From RGIG8745 sp964554265 (GTDB lineage: Bacteria > Bacteroidota > Bacteroidia > Bacteroidales > Bacteroidaceae), in NCBI GenBank assembly GCA_964554265.1, contig CAZKOB010000023.1:1-34509 (forward strand): a stretch of DNA of 34,509 nucleotides, written 5' to 3'. Position numbers and translations under genes: made by a program. The notes beneath the pieces were generated by a model. It saw nothing but the letters and a program-made list of their open reading frames with translations, made no database searches and was not told the origin of the DNA. Positions 1 through 9,507 of the stretch are shown here, one piece after another. Within the stretch, counting starts at the first letter, position 1; each line of letters opens with the position of its first letter.

Positions 1-56
1 GCAGCCCCTTCATTCTATTCTGAATTCCAATCAGATATAAGTTTTTTGATTATCCG

Positions 57-815
57 GTGCAAAAATAATATAATTTGCGTTTTCAAAAGATGCATTTATT
101 CACATTTGCATGTGCTTCGCCTGAAAAAAGAGTACGCTGAAAATAAATTCCGTTCACCTTGAAAATTTGTTTAAAAGGCACTTTAAAAATATTTTCAAGG
201 TGAACGGAATTTATTTTCAAGGTGAACGAGTTTGAGAATGTCCGTTTTTCGGGCAGAAATCCGGTGTTGACTAAAATTGATTTCTTAAAAAGTCTAAATC
301 TGATTTTTCAATGCCACAAAAAACAAAGATGGATTTTGGCAGTGAAAAACAGGTGTCTTGGGCAAGAAGTTTTATAACCTACTGATTGTCAGGATATCCT
401 ATTTTTGGAACTACCTGTACTTCTTGTACCTGAAACTGTATTGTTTTGCTAAAATAGCATTTTGCTGATTGTCAACCATTTATCAATAAATCATCAAAAA
501 AATCAGCAGTTGAGTAAATGCAAACGAATCTTAATTATGTTAATAAAGTTCCGTCTGCTATGGGTGGAGTTTGTAGCAAAAAGAAAGAAGAAATGTCACT
601 GAGAAAGACTATTGCTTTTGCTGTTGTCCTCACAGACTCCTCCGTCGCAAGCTCCCCCCCCCAATTGCGGAATAGGAGCATTTGGGGGAACTTGCGACGG
701 AGGAGTCTGGGAAACCACCAGCCTACAACCATAAGATTTACAAGATGCGTCTATGAAACCACCTGCAAAATCACAAGCAGAATGAATCTATGGATACATC
801 AGCAAAAAAATAACT
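57..815 (+). repeat. Dispersed intergenic repeat, copy A
   Basis: This stretch aligns by eye with 8620-9312, 17200-18042 and, inverted, with 27795-28602 and 34063-34509. Landmarks in order are a -7-like box on the minus strand (CAAAAATA, 60-67), a 29-base perfect inverted repeat (138-166 and 191-219), a second direct ATTTTCAAGGTGAAC unit, a CCGTTTTTCGG block, CAATGCCAC, TTTTATAACC, two TGATTGTCA sites, CTTAATTATGTTAATAA, and ATGGGTGGA followed by an AAG/GAA-rich run at 560. The stem-loop seen beyond the -7 box in copies B-D is absent here: positions 1-53 are unrelated to them, so this copy is truncated or recombined at that end. A short ORF runs 560-817. The tail carries degenerate GAAxCCACCxGC / AATCACAAG units. 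No other gene is seen before 927. Confidence 0.85.
633..709. repeat. Hairpin element with 26-base inverted arms inside repeat A
   Basis: Positions 633-658 and 684-709 are inverted copies with a single mismatch (652 against 690). The arms begin CAGACTCCTCCGTCGCAAG and are separated by 25 bases. The other repeat copies lack it at the corresponding place, so it looks like a small inserted element of MITE type or a remnant of one. No clear target-site duplication is visible. It carries no transposase. The short ORF of repeat A stays open across it. Confidence 0.65.
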
Positions 816-926
816 GATTTTACATTGCTTGCCCTGACTTCGTGATTGCATACTCTGATGTAATTTAATCAGATTTTTCTATATTATCATACAACGGTAT
901 TAACCTGTTTATCAATAATTTCTGAT

Positions 927-3543
927 TCATTCATTGGCGACGAATTGTCCTTCCCTTGTCATCCCCTCTGCCGATATGTACATCTGCGTGCAGGTGGAGT
1001 TGTTGTAGAACTCCACTGTCGCCTTGCCGTCTTTGTCGGTCCTTATGTCCGGATTCCAGTAGATGGTGCGCCGGAAGTCCTCCACCGGGGGAAGGACGGA
1101 GTAGTCCTCCATCTTGAATGTCGTGGGCACATTGAACCCCTGAAAATAGGTACGACGAAGCCCTTTCCGGCTTTCTGTTGTATATTGGGGATGCGTGTAT
1201 ATGTATCCGACGACCGGTTGCATCCGGTAAAGCTCTTCTGACAATATGTATTTAAGGAGTACTTCCGTATTTTCCGTCAGGTATACGGATTCACCTCGTT
1301 CAGGTACAGCGACATCTCTACCGCATTCATATAGTTGTTGCAGTAATCAATAATCAGTTTTTTGTTTTGGAAACCGGTTATCGTACAATATGTATTGTTG
1401 ACAATCCATACGACAGGCCTGTTTTTGTATGATATGCCGTCGCCATACAGAAGCCGCCAGGGGACGGGAGGGGAAATGCTGTAGATAGGATCTAAATCCG
1501 TGTATTTCTCAATACCTATCACCTTTCTCTTGAGGTTCCCACATTCTGTGAAGTCCTCAAGTCTTGCCACATCTCCTTCCGGATTACACAGGAGTATGTC
1601 GGAGGCCATATCGCTCCCTTCCATGAAATGATTCTTCGACATGAGCCATCCGTACAGCAGCGGCATGTCCGCTCCTTCATCCTCCAGCGAGTCGCAGGCC
1701 TCCTCGCAGTTGTAGTATATAGATGCAGACTGGGCACCGAATGATTCGTCGAACCACTTCGTGTTCTTGTCGTTCGTGAAGTACCGCCCTTTTCCCTTTA
1801 TCTTTACAGTTGGCAATACGTGGCTGCCTGGTAATGGGGAACTGTTCGCACTGCTGTCGTTGGGAGAAGCCGTAGTATATGGCTCCTTCACGGACAAGTT
1901 CGGCTCATTCACCTTTGTGAGCGCCAGTTCCTCCGGTGACAGCCTTCTTCTTTCAGGAGAGAATCGTCGGTCTATTGCTGCGGTAGTCCGTCCGCTTCTC
2001 CTGCTTGCTTGTAAAGAGCTGCAGATTCCATTCACCGGATATGTCCGGCAGTTCGAACGCGTAGTTCCCGAACCTGTCTGTCGTGGCACTGCCTTTCAGA
2101 CTTTCCCCCTTGTCATTGTACAGGAATGCCTTCAGCGACACGTTGTCCGCCGTGCCTTTTCCTGATACCTGTCGCAATTGTCCGAAAAGATACAGCTTGT
2201 CTTCCACCGGCTGTATCCTCTTGCTGAAACTCCTCTGTCCGGACATAAGCTGCCAGTCATACCGTCTCCACCCTTGAATAAGCATGAGGGTGTCTGCGGC
2301 ACGTCGGTGCACACCGTCGTCCGACTCAAAGTAATATTCGGGATTGTCTATGTATCCTTTCACATCGGACGAGAGCAGCATCCATGTGCGTATATTGCCG
2401 CGTTTGCCGCAGGGCATGGCCGATATGTCCATCGCAGAGAAGGAGATGTAGGCATCGGGAAGGGATGTCAGTGAAAGTCTGACTTTTCCGCAAGGAGCAA
2501 GCCTGTCGGTTTCTGTCTCCACGGCCACAAGGTCTGGAGAAGAGGGCGCATGGTTGACAAAGAAAAGCCGCTCTGCGAGAATCTGCCTCCTGCTGTCAAA
2601 CACTGTAAACTGGCTTACATCCTCGGGAAGAGCCGCACGCGAGAAAGCTCCGTTGCAGGATGTCCGTTGCTGTCATGGTGTCGCATTCAAGGATGTTGCC
2701 GCCGTGCATGAGGACATACCCGAGCAGCCGGCCGTGCATGGAGACAGAAGAACGGATGGTGGCTGTTACACTGTCGGATGAAACGGCATCAACTGAAAGT
2801 GTGCATCCTTCCGGAGAGAATGCCGGAAGCTTGAAATCCCTCTTCTTTCCGGAGTTGTCGAACAGACGAAGATGTACAGATGCCTGTTGTGGTGTAAAAC
2901 AGAAGATGCCACGACCGTTCGTCGCCGCCACATCGCATACAGTGCAGCCACAGGAATCCATCAGCATACCATGTGCGTCTGTCCGCTTGCCCTCTGAGTC
3001 TGTGACGGTGAATGCCACCCTGCTTTCATGCCCCTCCACGAGAGAGCCTCCTTCTGGATAGAACCTTACGTTCAGTCGGCCGTTGTCTTCTTCCTCCGGC
3101 TGTATTTCCTGTCTGCATTTTGAAAAACTCAAAAGCCTCTTCTCCCACGAGCACCACGTTGTAGTATCTCCCCGAGTTCCTCTTCATTGACAAGGTGAGC
3201 GGAATGCCGTACCTGCGGCTGTCGTCCACAAGATCGCGGTATATGCCGTATGGGCTGTGCGTGTCCACAGGATCTCCGTGTATCAGCATCGGCACACCTT
3301 TAAGCCTGCCGATATGGTGCTCCGGAGCATGCTCTTGCGACCACTGAACAGGAGGGTGTCCCCATGCTCTCCGCCTCCAAAGTCAGAGTGCACGTCCCAC
3401 CTGAGCAGTTCCATCCGGGAGTCCGCCCCTCCTCCGGATGTAACGATATATGAGGCTTCGGAACCACCGCAAGAGAGCAGCAGGAGAAAGGATTGTAACA
3501 GTAGTATAACCATACTGTTATATAGCCCCCTTATTCTTCTCAT
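927..3543 (-). pseudogene. Decayed secreted A2M/MG-domain-like protein gene
   Basis: Six reading-frame segments on the minus strand join into what was one protein of about 860 residues. It starts with a lipoprotein-like signal (LLLLSCGG) at 3543. It continues through an FYPEGGSLVEG segment typical of macroglobulin-like (MG) domains in Bacteroidetes surface proteins, an LIQGWRRYDW motif, and ends with YWNPDIRTDKDGKATVEFYN, a C-terminal segment common in these carboxypeptidase-regulatory or plug-domain-associated proteins. The frame changes near 3297, 3120, 2650, 1975 and 1285. At each one the protein sense continues in the next frame, for example ending as LYLNEV in one frame and resuming as YLTENTEVLLKY in another. 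Neighbouring genes are intact, so local gene death is more likely than poor sequence. The exact family is inferred from motifs only. Confidence 0.75.
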
Positions 3544-3723
3544 TATACTTTTTCATTTATTCATTTCTCTCATAATCCTATCTATTGAAAATGTTTGATG
3601 AAAATCCATTCTACATATTTCCTTTACAAAAAAAGTAATTCAAATCACAATTTTACGGTTGCACAGAATATCGTTCCTTCATATATTAATAATAAATCAT
3701 AGACATATCACTTCCATTTCCTC

Positions 3724-4389
3724 TCAAATGTATGATGAGTACATTCCTCTCAGACTGTATTTTTCTGCCGGAGCATCGGGTATCAATGCTTTGACAGCCT
3801 CTGTAATGTCTTGTTCTGTGAAAAGTGATACATCTGTAATAGCATTGACCTTTAGATTCATTGTCTTCCCCTCATCTTTGTGTATGGTCAGTTTTCCCCT
3901 GTAATATTCATAATTGCCGGAAAAGATGATTTTGTTCTCCTCATTATAACCCACGACAAGATTGTTTTCAAAATCTAAACTTGCAGCTATATTTTCGTTG
4001 ATATAACGGTTTACAACAATCATTGCATCATCGTCAAGTTCAGGGATAATCGTGTAAGCACTTCTTCTTCTATAGTTTTTATTCGGCATTACAACTTCAA
4101 TACTTACAGTAACCTTTCCTTTCCCTTGCTCCTCAATGACAATTCTCGATGTCCCCAAAGTCTCCTTTGTGAGAACGGTTATCTTGTTCCCATTGAGCAC
4201 CACATCGCAGCTGTTGTCATGCTGTACGACTGCATTAGTGCTGAAAATGAAAGACAAAGTCACTGTGCATGAGTCATTCCGCCACATTGTTGAGGACAAA
4301 ACTTCTCCGTTGTCCTCGTCCTTGTCGCATGAGCTGAAAAGGAAGGAGACGGTCAATAATAACGATAAGATAAAACAGGTTTTACGCAT
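3724..4389 (-). CDS. Hypothetical lipoprotein
   Basis: This encodes 221 residues starting MRKTCFILSLLL, with a hydrophobic signal and a lipobox ending LFSSC followed by DKDE, so it should be lipid-anchored; an acidic DKDE after the Cys is common for outer-membrane lipoproteins of this phylum. I chose the ATG at 4389 because the signal peptide begins there; an upstream in-frame ATG (4461) would add 24 residues before the signal. The rest is beta-rich with no catalytic motif I recognise. It lies downstream of the C10 protease on the same strand. A -7-like box (CAAAGATA, 4459-4466, minus) sits at the protease stop codon, so it may have its own promoter. A role as partner or inhibitor of the protease is only a guess from position. 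Confidence 0.75.
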   Translation of the reverse strand: MRKTCFILSLLLTVSFLFSSCDKDEDNGEVLSSTMWRNDSCTVTLSFIFSTNAVVQHDNSCDVVLNGNKITVLTKETLGTSRIVIEEQGKGKVTVSIEVVMPNKNYRRRSAYTIIPELDDDAMIVVNRYINENIAASLDFENNLVVGYNEENKIIFSGNYEYYRGKLTIHKDEGKTMNLKVNAITDVSLFTEQDITEAVKALIPDAPAEKYSLRGMYSSYI

Positions 4390-4458
4390 GGGTATGGTTT
4401 TATGTTTATAGATTGAACATGCAAGTGGTTTATGGTTTTGACACCAATAAACTACTTG

Positions 4459-4466
4459 CAAAGATA
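4459..4466 (-). promoter_or_regulatory. Candidate -7 box for the lipoprotein gene
   Basis: On the minus strand this reads TATCTTTG, matching the Bacteroidetes TAnnTTTG -7 consensus, about 70 bases before the lipoprotein ATG. No good TTTG -33 box was seen at the expected distance. Confidence 0.4.
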
Positions 4467-4467
4467 A

Positions 4468-5850
4468 TCAATATTTATGTCTTATATTGGAAAACATCTT
4501 GATATTTGAAGATTTATATGTTCCGCCAGATTTTGTTTCAAAGTCGATAGATGTATCCTCGTTTACCAGATAATAACCGTTGTTACCGTTAATAACAGAC
4601 CATCCCATCATTGCATGATAATATACATCATAGTTTTTGACAAGCATTCTGGCAGTATCTCCCTTTTTACATATAACCCATCCATCGATGACCCATACAT
4701 GCCCATTGTTTGTTGTACTTTTTCCCAATGCCAATACAACACCGACATTATCAAGGGATGTTTTGACTTTTTCTGAACTCCATTGTTGTATTTTGTCACA
4801 GCTTACATATTTTGTCATGTAAGCATACATATTACTTTCTGTAGTCTGTACCTGATCAACGTATTTTGTTCCGTCATTTAATGTTTTATAAACAGGTGTT
4901 GATTTGGTGCCATCATATATGTCCTTTATAAGATAACCTACCATATCCATCTTTGCCTGTTCTCCACCGTTTAGAAGACTTTTAATTTTACTTGTTTCTG
5001 TAAGATAATCCCAATCTATCACAGTATTTGAAACTGTCATGTCCGGTCTGACATTTGTGCAGGCAAAAGCCTGTGCGATAGCGATAACGGCACACCCGGC
5101 TGGGTAATTGACATTCCCTAAAAATGGGTGATTATCTATTGGCAATTTACAATTATAAGGGGATTCCTGATCCCATTCAGTCTTGCCAAAGTTTCCCACT
5201 CTTGAGATTGCATCTGTTTGCCATGTTGAGTATCCCGGCGAACGAGTGACAGAAACATCTTTACCATCTTCGACTTTTATTTGTTTTTTGTATGGTCTTA
5301 CATCTTCGACAGATTGTAGATTTCGGTTTACAAATTTGCTGATTTTTCTTAATGTAGGTTCTACAAGTTCTTTTCTTAGAGAATCATTTGTAGCAATATC
5401 GCCAACAAGACTATTTTCTGCAAGATACATCATTTCCGTATCCAAAGAGTCTGTGTTATCAATATTCTCAATAAATGCAATCACCACCGGTTTCCTTCTA
5501 TCAGCAGAGACGACAGCAATACCATTGTTTATCTTTACGTGGTACAAAAGTATACTGTCAGGGGTGACAGAGTCTTTTGTAATGATATAATCTTGCTTTA
5601 ATAGCTTCATGTCATTATGTCCGGCACGTGTAGTTCCATAGATGTTTTCTATAAAAGAGGTTGCAACTTCTTTAGCCTCTTCCAATGAAAGTTCTTGACA
5701 CTCATTGTCTTCAAAGACACATGTATATTCTTCATTTGATAAAACAAGTTTTTGTGATGGCTCTTCATCAAAACCTTCCGAAAGTTCTTGTTCTGAACAT
5801 GACAATAGCATCATGATACAAGGTAAAAGTAAAAATGAGATTCTTTTCAT
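4468..5850 (-). CDS. C10 family (streptopain/interpain-like) cysteine peptidase, lipoprotein
   Basis: The 460-residue precursor has a lipoprotein signal (MKRISFLLLPCIMMLLSC), an N-terminal propeptide-like region (residues about 30-200, including the NNGIAVVSADRRKPVVIAFI segment typical of Spi/propeptide folds), and a papain-fold C10 catalytic domain. The nucleophile is Cys253 in NYPAGCAVIAIAQ and the general base is His384 in NNGHVWVIDGW; MMGWSVING downstream fits the conserved Trp region of C10 enzymes. The length matches interpain or SpeB-like zymogens of Prevotella and Bacteroides. These enzymes are secreted or surface proteases that degrade host proteins and self-activate by cleaving the propeptide. 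The gene sits 51 bases downstream of a small exported protein gene on the same strand, probably one transcript. Confidence 0.9.
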   Translation of the reverse strand: MKRISFLLLPCIMMLLSCSEQELSEGFDEEPSQKLVLSNEEYTCVFEDNECQELSLEEAKEVATSFIENIYGTTRAGHNDMKLLKQDYIITKDSVTPDSILLYHVKINNGIAVVSADRRKPVVIAFIENIDNTDSLDTEMMYLAENSLVGDIATNDSLRKELVEPTLRKISKFVNRNLQSVEDVRPYKKQIKVEDGKDVSVTRSPGYSTWQTDAISRVGNFGKTEWDQESPYNCKLPIDNHPFLGNVNYPAGCAVIAIAQAFACTNVRPDMTVSNTVIDWDYLTETSKIKSLLNGGEQAKMDMVGYLIKDIYDGTKSTPVYKTLNDGTKYVDQVQTTESNMYAYMTKYVSCDKIQQWSSEKVKTSLDNVGVVLALGKSTTNNGHVWVIDGWVICKKGDTARMLVKNYDVYYHAMMGWSVINGNNGYYLVNEDTSIDFETKSGGTYKSSNIKMFSNIRHKY

Positions 5851-5901
5851 ATTCTTTATTGTTTTATTTGTTATAAATCTGCCTATTCCATAAAAGTATT
5901 C

Positions 5902-6303
5902 TTACAACACAATATTTGCAATATACTCTGTACTTTCTGACATAAGAGTAACCGCCACCGTATAGTTTTCTTCACCTCCATATTCATTGAAATCAATATC
6001 AACAGAATCTGCCGCATATATATAGTCAACCATCTCACCTTCACTGTAAACTGTAATGTATGCCTCATCATTGGCTACGGGTGCAAGATCTATTGTAAGC
6101 ACTCCATCGGGAGTGAGGATGCCGTAAATTGTTTCGTCAGGTTCCGTAAGGGAAAATGTCCCGATACCATGTTTGCCTTCAGGCTGTGTTGTTTTTCTGA
6201 ATGCAATGTTTTTTGAATAAGCAGCAGGAGACGCTGCAAATGAGGTCATGCATGTACACATAATGGCAATACAAATAAACCATGTTTCAATTGTTCTCTT
6301 CAT
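5902..6303 (-). CDS. Small exported protein next to C10 protease (possible DUF3244-like)
   Basis: This encodes 133 residues from MKRTIETWFICI, with a Sec signal peptide ending near CMTSFAA. The mature part is short and beta-rich (GILTPDGVLTIDLAPVANDE, then AYITVYSEGE), resembling small secreted Bacteroidales proteins with a DUF3244/Ig-like fold; that assignment is by impression only. The start is taken at the second Met because the first (6330) lies nine codons before the signal and within the candidate promoter. In Bacteroides and streptococci, C10 proteases are often encoded beside small inhibitor proteins, so an inhibitor or chaperone role is possible by position. No propeptide similarity is obvious. 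Confidence 0.75.
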   Translation of the reverse strand: MKRTIETWFICIAIMCTCMTSFAASPAAYSKNIAFRKTTQPEGKHGIGTFSLTEPDETIYGILTPDGVLTIDLAPVANDEAYITVYSEGEMVDYIYAADSVDIDFNEYGGEENYTVAVTLMSESTEYIANIVL

Positions 6304-6327
6304 AATATTTTTGTTTGTTTTGTTCGG

Positions 6328-6358
6328 CAAAGTTATGGACTTGCAATATGAAAATCAA
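6328..6358 (-). promoter_or_regulatory. Promoter of small exported protein / C10 protease operon
   Basis: On the minus strand there is TTG (6356-6358), 20 bases, then TAACTTTG (6328-6335). This fits the Bacteroidetes -33/-7 pattern. Transcription would start about 20 bases upstream of the ATG at 6303. Confidence 0.55.
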
Positions 6359-6466
6359 TAGTGTGTTACAGCTTGGATTTTTAACTTATTGATAATCAAT
6401 GTTGAAAAATCTATTACAGCCGTATTTGTAACATCTGTAATGTGAATGAACTTGCCGTGAATAGAC

Positions 6467-6874
6467 TTAAAAATATGTTTTGAGGAACAAATCTATCGTT
6501 TCGCTCTTACCGCAGTTTTCCAATAATTTTGCCTTTAATCTGCTTTTGGCTGTTCTGTATGTGCCCGGTTCCAAATCTATAATCTCGCAGATTTTTTCAT
6601 TTTTATACCCCATCAAAAGTAACAGGCATATCACTTCCTCCCGTCTTTTTATTTCAGGCACCACCATCTGTATGTCGTTTATAAACGATTTGTTATTTGT
6701 TTTTTTTACAAGCTCCTCATATAGCATGTCATAATAGGTGGCAACATTAGAGTATCCGCTTTTTCGCTCAAGCAGTTTGCATATAACCACACTTGACGAC
6801 TGATTTAACAAATCAAGTTTTTTTATATACTCCTTTATATCTGACTTCAGAGCCTCATTCTCTTTATCCTTTTT
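6467..6874 (-). pseudogene. C-terminal HTH part of regulator, separated by in-frame TAA
   Basis: The frame directly after the TAA at 6875-6877 stays open for 135 codons in the same frame as the upstream TPR/membrane gene. It begins KKDKENEALKSDIKEYIKKL, a charged coiled-coil continuation, and ends in a helix-turn-helix (RREEVICLLLLMGYKNEKIC, then EIIDLEPGTYRTAKSRLKAK) like the LuxR/sigma-region-4-type HTH that ends Bacteroidetes TPR sensor-regulators. No frameshift is needed; one nonsense codon splits the protein. The part might still be made alone from a TTG at 6811 or by readthrough, but the simplest reading is a nonsense allele. It lies directly upstream of the protease operon, so it may once have controlled it. 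Confidence 0.6.
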
Positions 6875-8158
6875 TTAAATTATTCTTTTCATATTTACAG
6901 CCTCTTTCTCTATAAATGTTTTTTCCAATTTTACATTTTGCAATGTGTGCTTTAATACCGCTTTTTCTCTTTTGAATATACTTTTACTTCTATAAAGAAA
7001 AGAGAAAATGGCTACGACAGACAATACAAGCAGCATTACTATTTCTTTCATGTTTTTTAATGACTGTACATATTTGTCTATAATTTCTTTGCCGACATGC
7101 TTTTCTGTCACCTTGACTATATCCTTCTGTTCTGTAAGATTGTTTTCAATGCTGTCATATTTCAAATACAATTTATGGTACTTATAGGCAGAATCCACGA
7201 TTCCTATACTGTCGTAATAAGAGTACATCGTTTGAGAAATGAGAAGTCTTGCATTGCAGATTCTCACATCCTCCGGCGCGTTGGCCTGTATTTCACATGC
7301 TATGCTTTCAGCTTCAGCAATTCTTCCATGCCTATAATAAAGATCTGCCAGATTCGCCATCGTCGCATATTCCCTGTCGCCTTTATATGCCAGTGCCTTT
7401 TTGAAATAACTCTCTATTTCCGATATGCTGTCCGGGTAATATTCGTCCATTGAGGCGGCAAGGTTATTATATATATTGGCCAGCTCCACGGAGTCGTTCT
7501 TGTCCTGATATGCCAGCGCGCGTCTTATATGGTACAGGCATGAGTCCTGTTCTTCAAGCCGGCAGAAGAGGACTGACACATGGTTCTCTGCCTTCGCAAT
7601 GATTGCCGAGTCTCCTATTTCTTTTGAATATCCCAGCTCCCTCTTGAAATGCGTGAGGGAGTTCTTGTACAAATCTTCCCTCAAGTATATACATGCCATA
7701 TAGAACTGCGCCACTCCTTTGAAATACGGATGCGGCAGCTCATGTATGTCCTCCTCCAATTTCAGCAGTATGCCCATTGCCTCAGTGAACAGCTCTTCCT
7801 CGTACAGCCTGATTCCGTGAAAAAGCTTTGCCATGCACAATTCGGATTTGGTGGATTCTATCTTCTTTTCTATATAATGGGTGTACGCATATTCTTCCAA
7901 ATCCTTGTCTATTTCCTTGTATTTCACATAGTGGGCAGCATTGTACAGCAGTGCCTGGCGAGGTGTCCGCTGTTCTGAAACGAGAGCCATGGCGCTGTCA
8001 GGATTGTCGAACAGGAGCGCTTCCGCACGATCGAGTTGTGCCGAAGAAGGCTCCCGGCGGCAGCACAGGCAGACAACAAGAGCGACGGCGAGGGCGAACA
8101 GCGCCTTCGCTGCGGATAAGGAGATGGTATGCCTTGTGTGTCCGGTACGTATTCTCAT
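6875..8158 (-). CDS. TPR-containing membrane sensor-regulator, prematurely terminated
   Basis: This encodes 427 residues from the ATG at 8158, which opens directly into a basic N-terminus and a lipoprotein-like or uncleaved signal (ALFALAVALVVCLCC). An in-frame ATG at 8266 is possible and would add 36 residues. A helical TPR array follows (for example ELANIYNNLAASMDEYYPDS and ATMANLADLYYRHGRIAEAE), then a transmembrane segment near residues 372-389 (VMLLVLSVVAIFSFLY) and a coiled coil ending VNMKRII before a TAA. Family members usually continue through the coiled coil into a DNA-binding HTH; here that part is beyond the stop, in frame (6467-6874). As terminated, the protein would have a sensor but no DNA-binding domain. 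The partner sensed is unknown. Confidence 0.75.
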   Translation of the reverse strand: MRIRTGHTRHTISLSAAKALFALAVALVVCLCCRREPSSAQLDRAEALLFDNPDSAMALVSEQRTPRQALLYNAAHYVKYKEIDKDLEEYAYTHYIEKKIESTKSELCMAKLFHGIRLYEEELFTEAMGILLKLEEDIHELPHPYFKGVAQFYMACIYLREDLYKNSLTHFKRELGYSKEIGDSAIIAKAENHVSVLFCRLEEQDSCLYHIRRALAYQDKNDSVELANIYNNLAASMDEYYPDSISEIESYFKKALAYKGDREYATMANLADLYYRHGRIAEAESIACEIQANAPEDVRICNARLLISQTMYSYYDSIGIVDSAYKYHKLYLKYDSIENNLTEQKDIVKVTEKHVGKEIIDKYVQSLKNMKEIVMLLVLSVVAIFSFLYRSKSIFKREKAVLKHTLQNVKLEKTFIEKEAVNMKRII

Positions 8159-8335
8159 TCCATTATTCTCTATGCTGTGAATTTCTTCTGTATTCCAATA
8201 GATGTCTGACAACTGTTGGGGCATTTCCACCCGGCCATCTTCATGCCGCCCCATTGTTCCTGCCATGAAGAGCGAGGGTGCCGAAATATGCAGATTACAA
8301 CTTGGTTTTATAATTTTAGAGGTCGATCTTTGTCA

Positions 8336-8366
8336 CAAAGTTACCTTTTTGCCTTGAATCCGCAAA
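8336..8366 (-). promoter_or_regulatory. Promoter of TPR regulator gene
   Basis: On the minus strand there is TTTG (8363-8366), exactly 19 bases, then TAACTTTG (8336-8343), a full match to the Bacteroidetes consensus. The predicted start, near 8329, leaves a leader of about 60 or 170 bases depending on which ATG is used. From here to 8620 no gene is seen. Confidence 0.65.
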
Positions 8367-8619
8367 TTCGTGGGACGAAAACCTTACACATGTTTTACAC
8401 ATTTTGTCACATTTTGCTATCCGGACATCGAAACTTTTAAATTACACAGCTTTTAAGTTGTGCCCGGTAGTTTCCCGTCTGCTACAGTCCCATTATGCTT
8501 CGTCTTTTAAGTGACGGAGTCAGATGCAGACATATATCTTGTTTGCCGCTCCGAGTGTCACGCCGCAACAAGGCCGGCGTCCTCATCGACCGGCTTGGTA
8601 ATCCCCACCTTCACACCAT

Positions 8620-9312
8620 CAGTTTGTCATAAATTACGCTCTTTTTCTGACAATCTGAAATGTTAAAATTCAAGGCTCCGAGAATCGCGTAAAATCGGCC
8701 GAACCCGACCGAAGTTCCATTTGCACGATTCTAAGGCCATTTTCAGGTCTTGAAATGCGAATGTAAAAATAGTATAAATTGCATTTCCAAAAGATACATT
8801 TATTCACATTCGCGCGTGCCTCGTCTGAAAGAAGAGTACACAAAAGGCCAATTTTCAAGGTGAACAAAATTTGTTTAAAAGGCACTTTAAAAATATTTTC
8901 AAGGTGAACGAAATTTATTTTCAAGGTGAACGGGTTTGAAAAAGTCCGTTTTTCGGGCCAAAATCCGGTATTGCACAAAATTGATTCTTAAAAAATCAAA
9001 ATAGGATTTTTCAATGCCACGAAAAACAAAGACGGATTCCGGTGGCGAAAAAAAGGAATCTTGGACAAAAATTTTTATAACCTGCTGATTATCAGAATAT
9101 CCTATTTTGGTTACTACTTATACCTTTTGCATCAAAAAGCGCACTTTTTGCTAAAATACTATTTTGCTGATTATCAATTGCTTGTCAATAAAACTTCAAA
9201 AATTGATAATCAACTGGATATAAACGAATCTTAATTATGTTAATAAAATTCCGTTCACGATGGGTGGGCTTAATGTCAAAAAGAAAGAAAAAATGTCACT
9301 AAAAAAGCAATT
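8620..9312 (+). repeat. Dispersed intergenic repeat, copy B
   Basis: This copy has the stem-loop end (8681-8732), the -7-like box position (8764-8771 minus, degenerate TATTTTTA), three direct ATTTTCAAGGTGAAC units (8851-8930, none inverted), the CCGTTTTTCGG block, CAATGCCACGAAAAACAAAG, TTTTTATAACC, two TGATTATCA sites, CTTAATTATGTTAATAA and ATGGGTGGG at 9260. Similarity to the other copies fades after about 9312; the tandem tail of C and E is missing. It lies between divergent genes, the TPR regulator and the his operon. A short ORF from 9260 runs to 9415. A minus-strand ORF of 102 codons (8670-8978) matches a plus-strand ORF in copy D, but reads through the repeat units and is probably not a real protein. 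Confidence 0.9.
8625..8758 (-). ncRNA. Candidate repeat-encoded structured RNA, copy B
   Basis: Read on the minus strand downstream of the -7-like box, arms 8724-8732 and 8681-8689 pair as AGAATCGTG with CGCGATTCT, using one G-U wobble. An inner TCGG/CCGA pairing lies between them, and a conserved TTTTAACATTTCAGATTGTCA-like box follows. The wobble is tolerated only in RNA of this strand; the opposite strand would give an A-C mismatch. Expression is inferred, and the -7 box is weaker in this copy. Confidence 0.35.
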
Positions 9313-9507
9313 GGTTTTATATTATCGTCGAAGGGTACGATTGTTCTGTTCTGAAGCGAGTTTCGCGTGTCATCTAAAAACCGCAAATAGTAGATTGGAA
9401 TCTATTGGTATTTAATCATCCTATAAGCCTCGGCATATTTTTCAACGAAGTCAGTTGAATGATTGTGATGTGACTGTGATATAATGCCCTGTTTTTGTGC
9501 TTTTTTC

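Noticed and set aside
535..817. Longer overlapping ORFs on both strands around the hairpin in repeat A
   Set aside because: They are products of the inverted repeat; only the frame starting at 560 recurs in other copies.
8670..8978. 102-codon minus-strand ORF in repeat B, similar in translation to the plus-strand ORF 28295-28600 in repeat D
   Set aside because: It reads through the TTCACCTTGAAAAT units and the stem-loop; in copy C the same frame hits a stop just after the -7 box. The similarity follows from DNA identity of the repeat.
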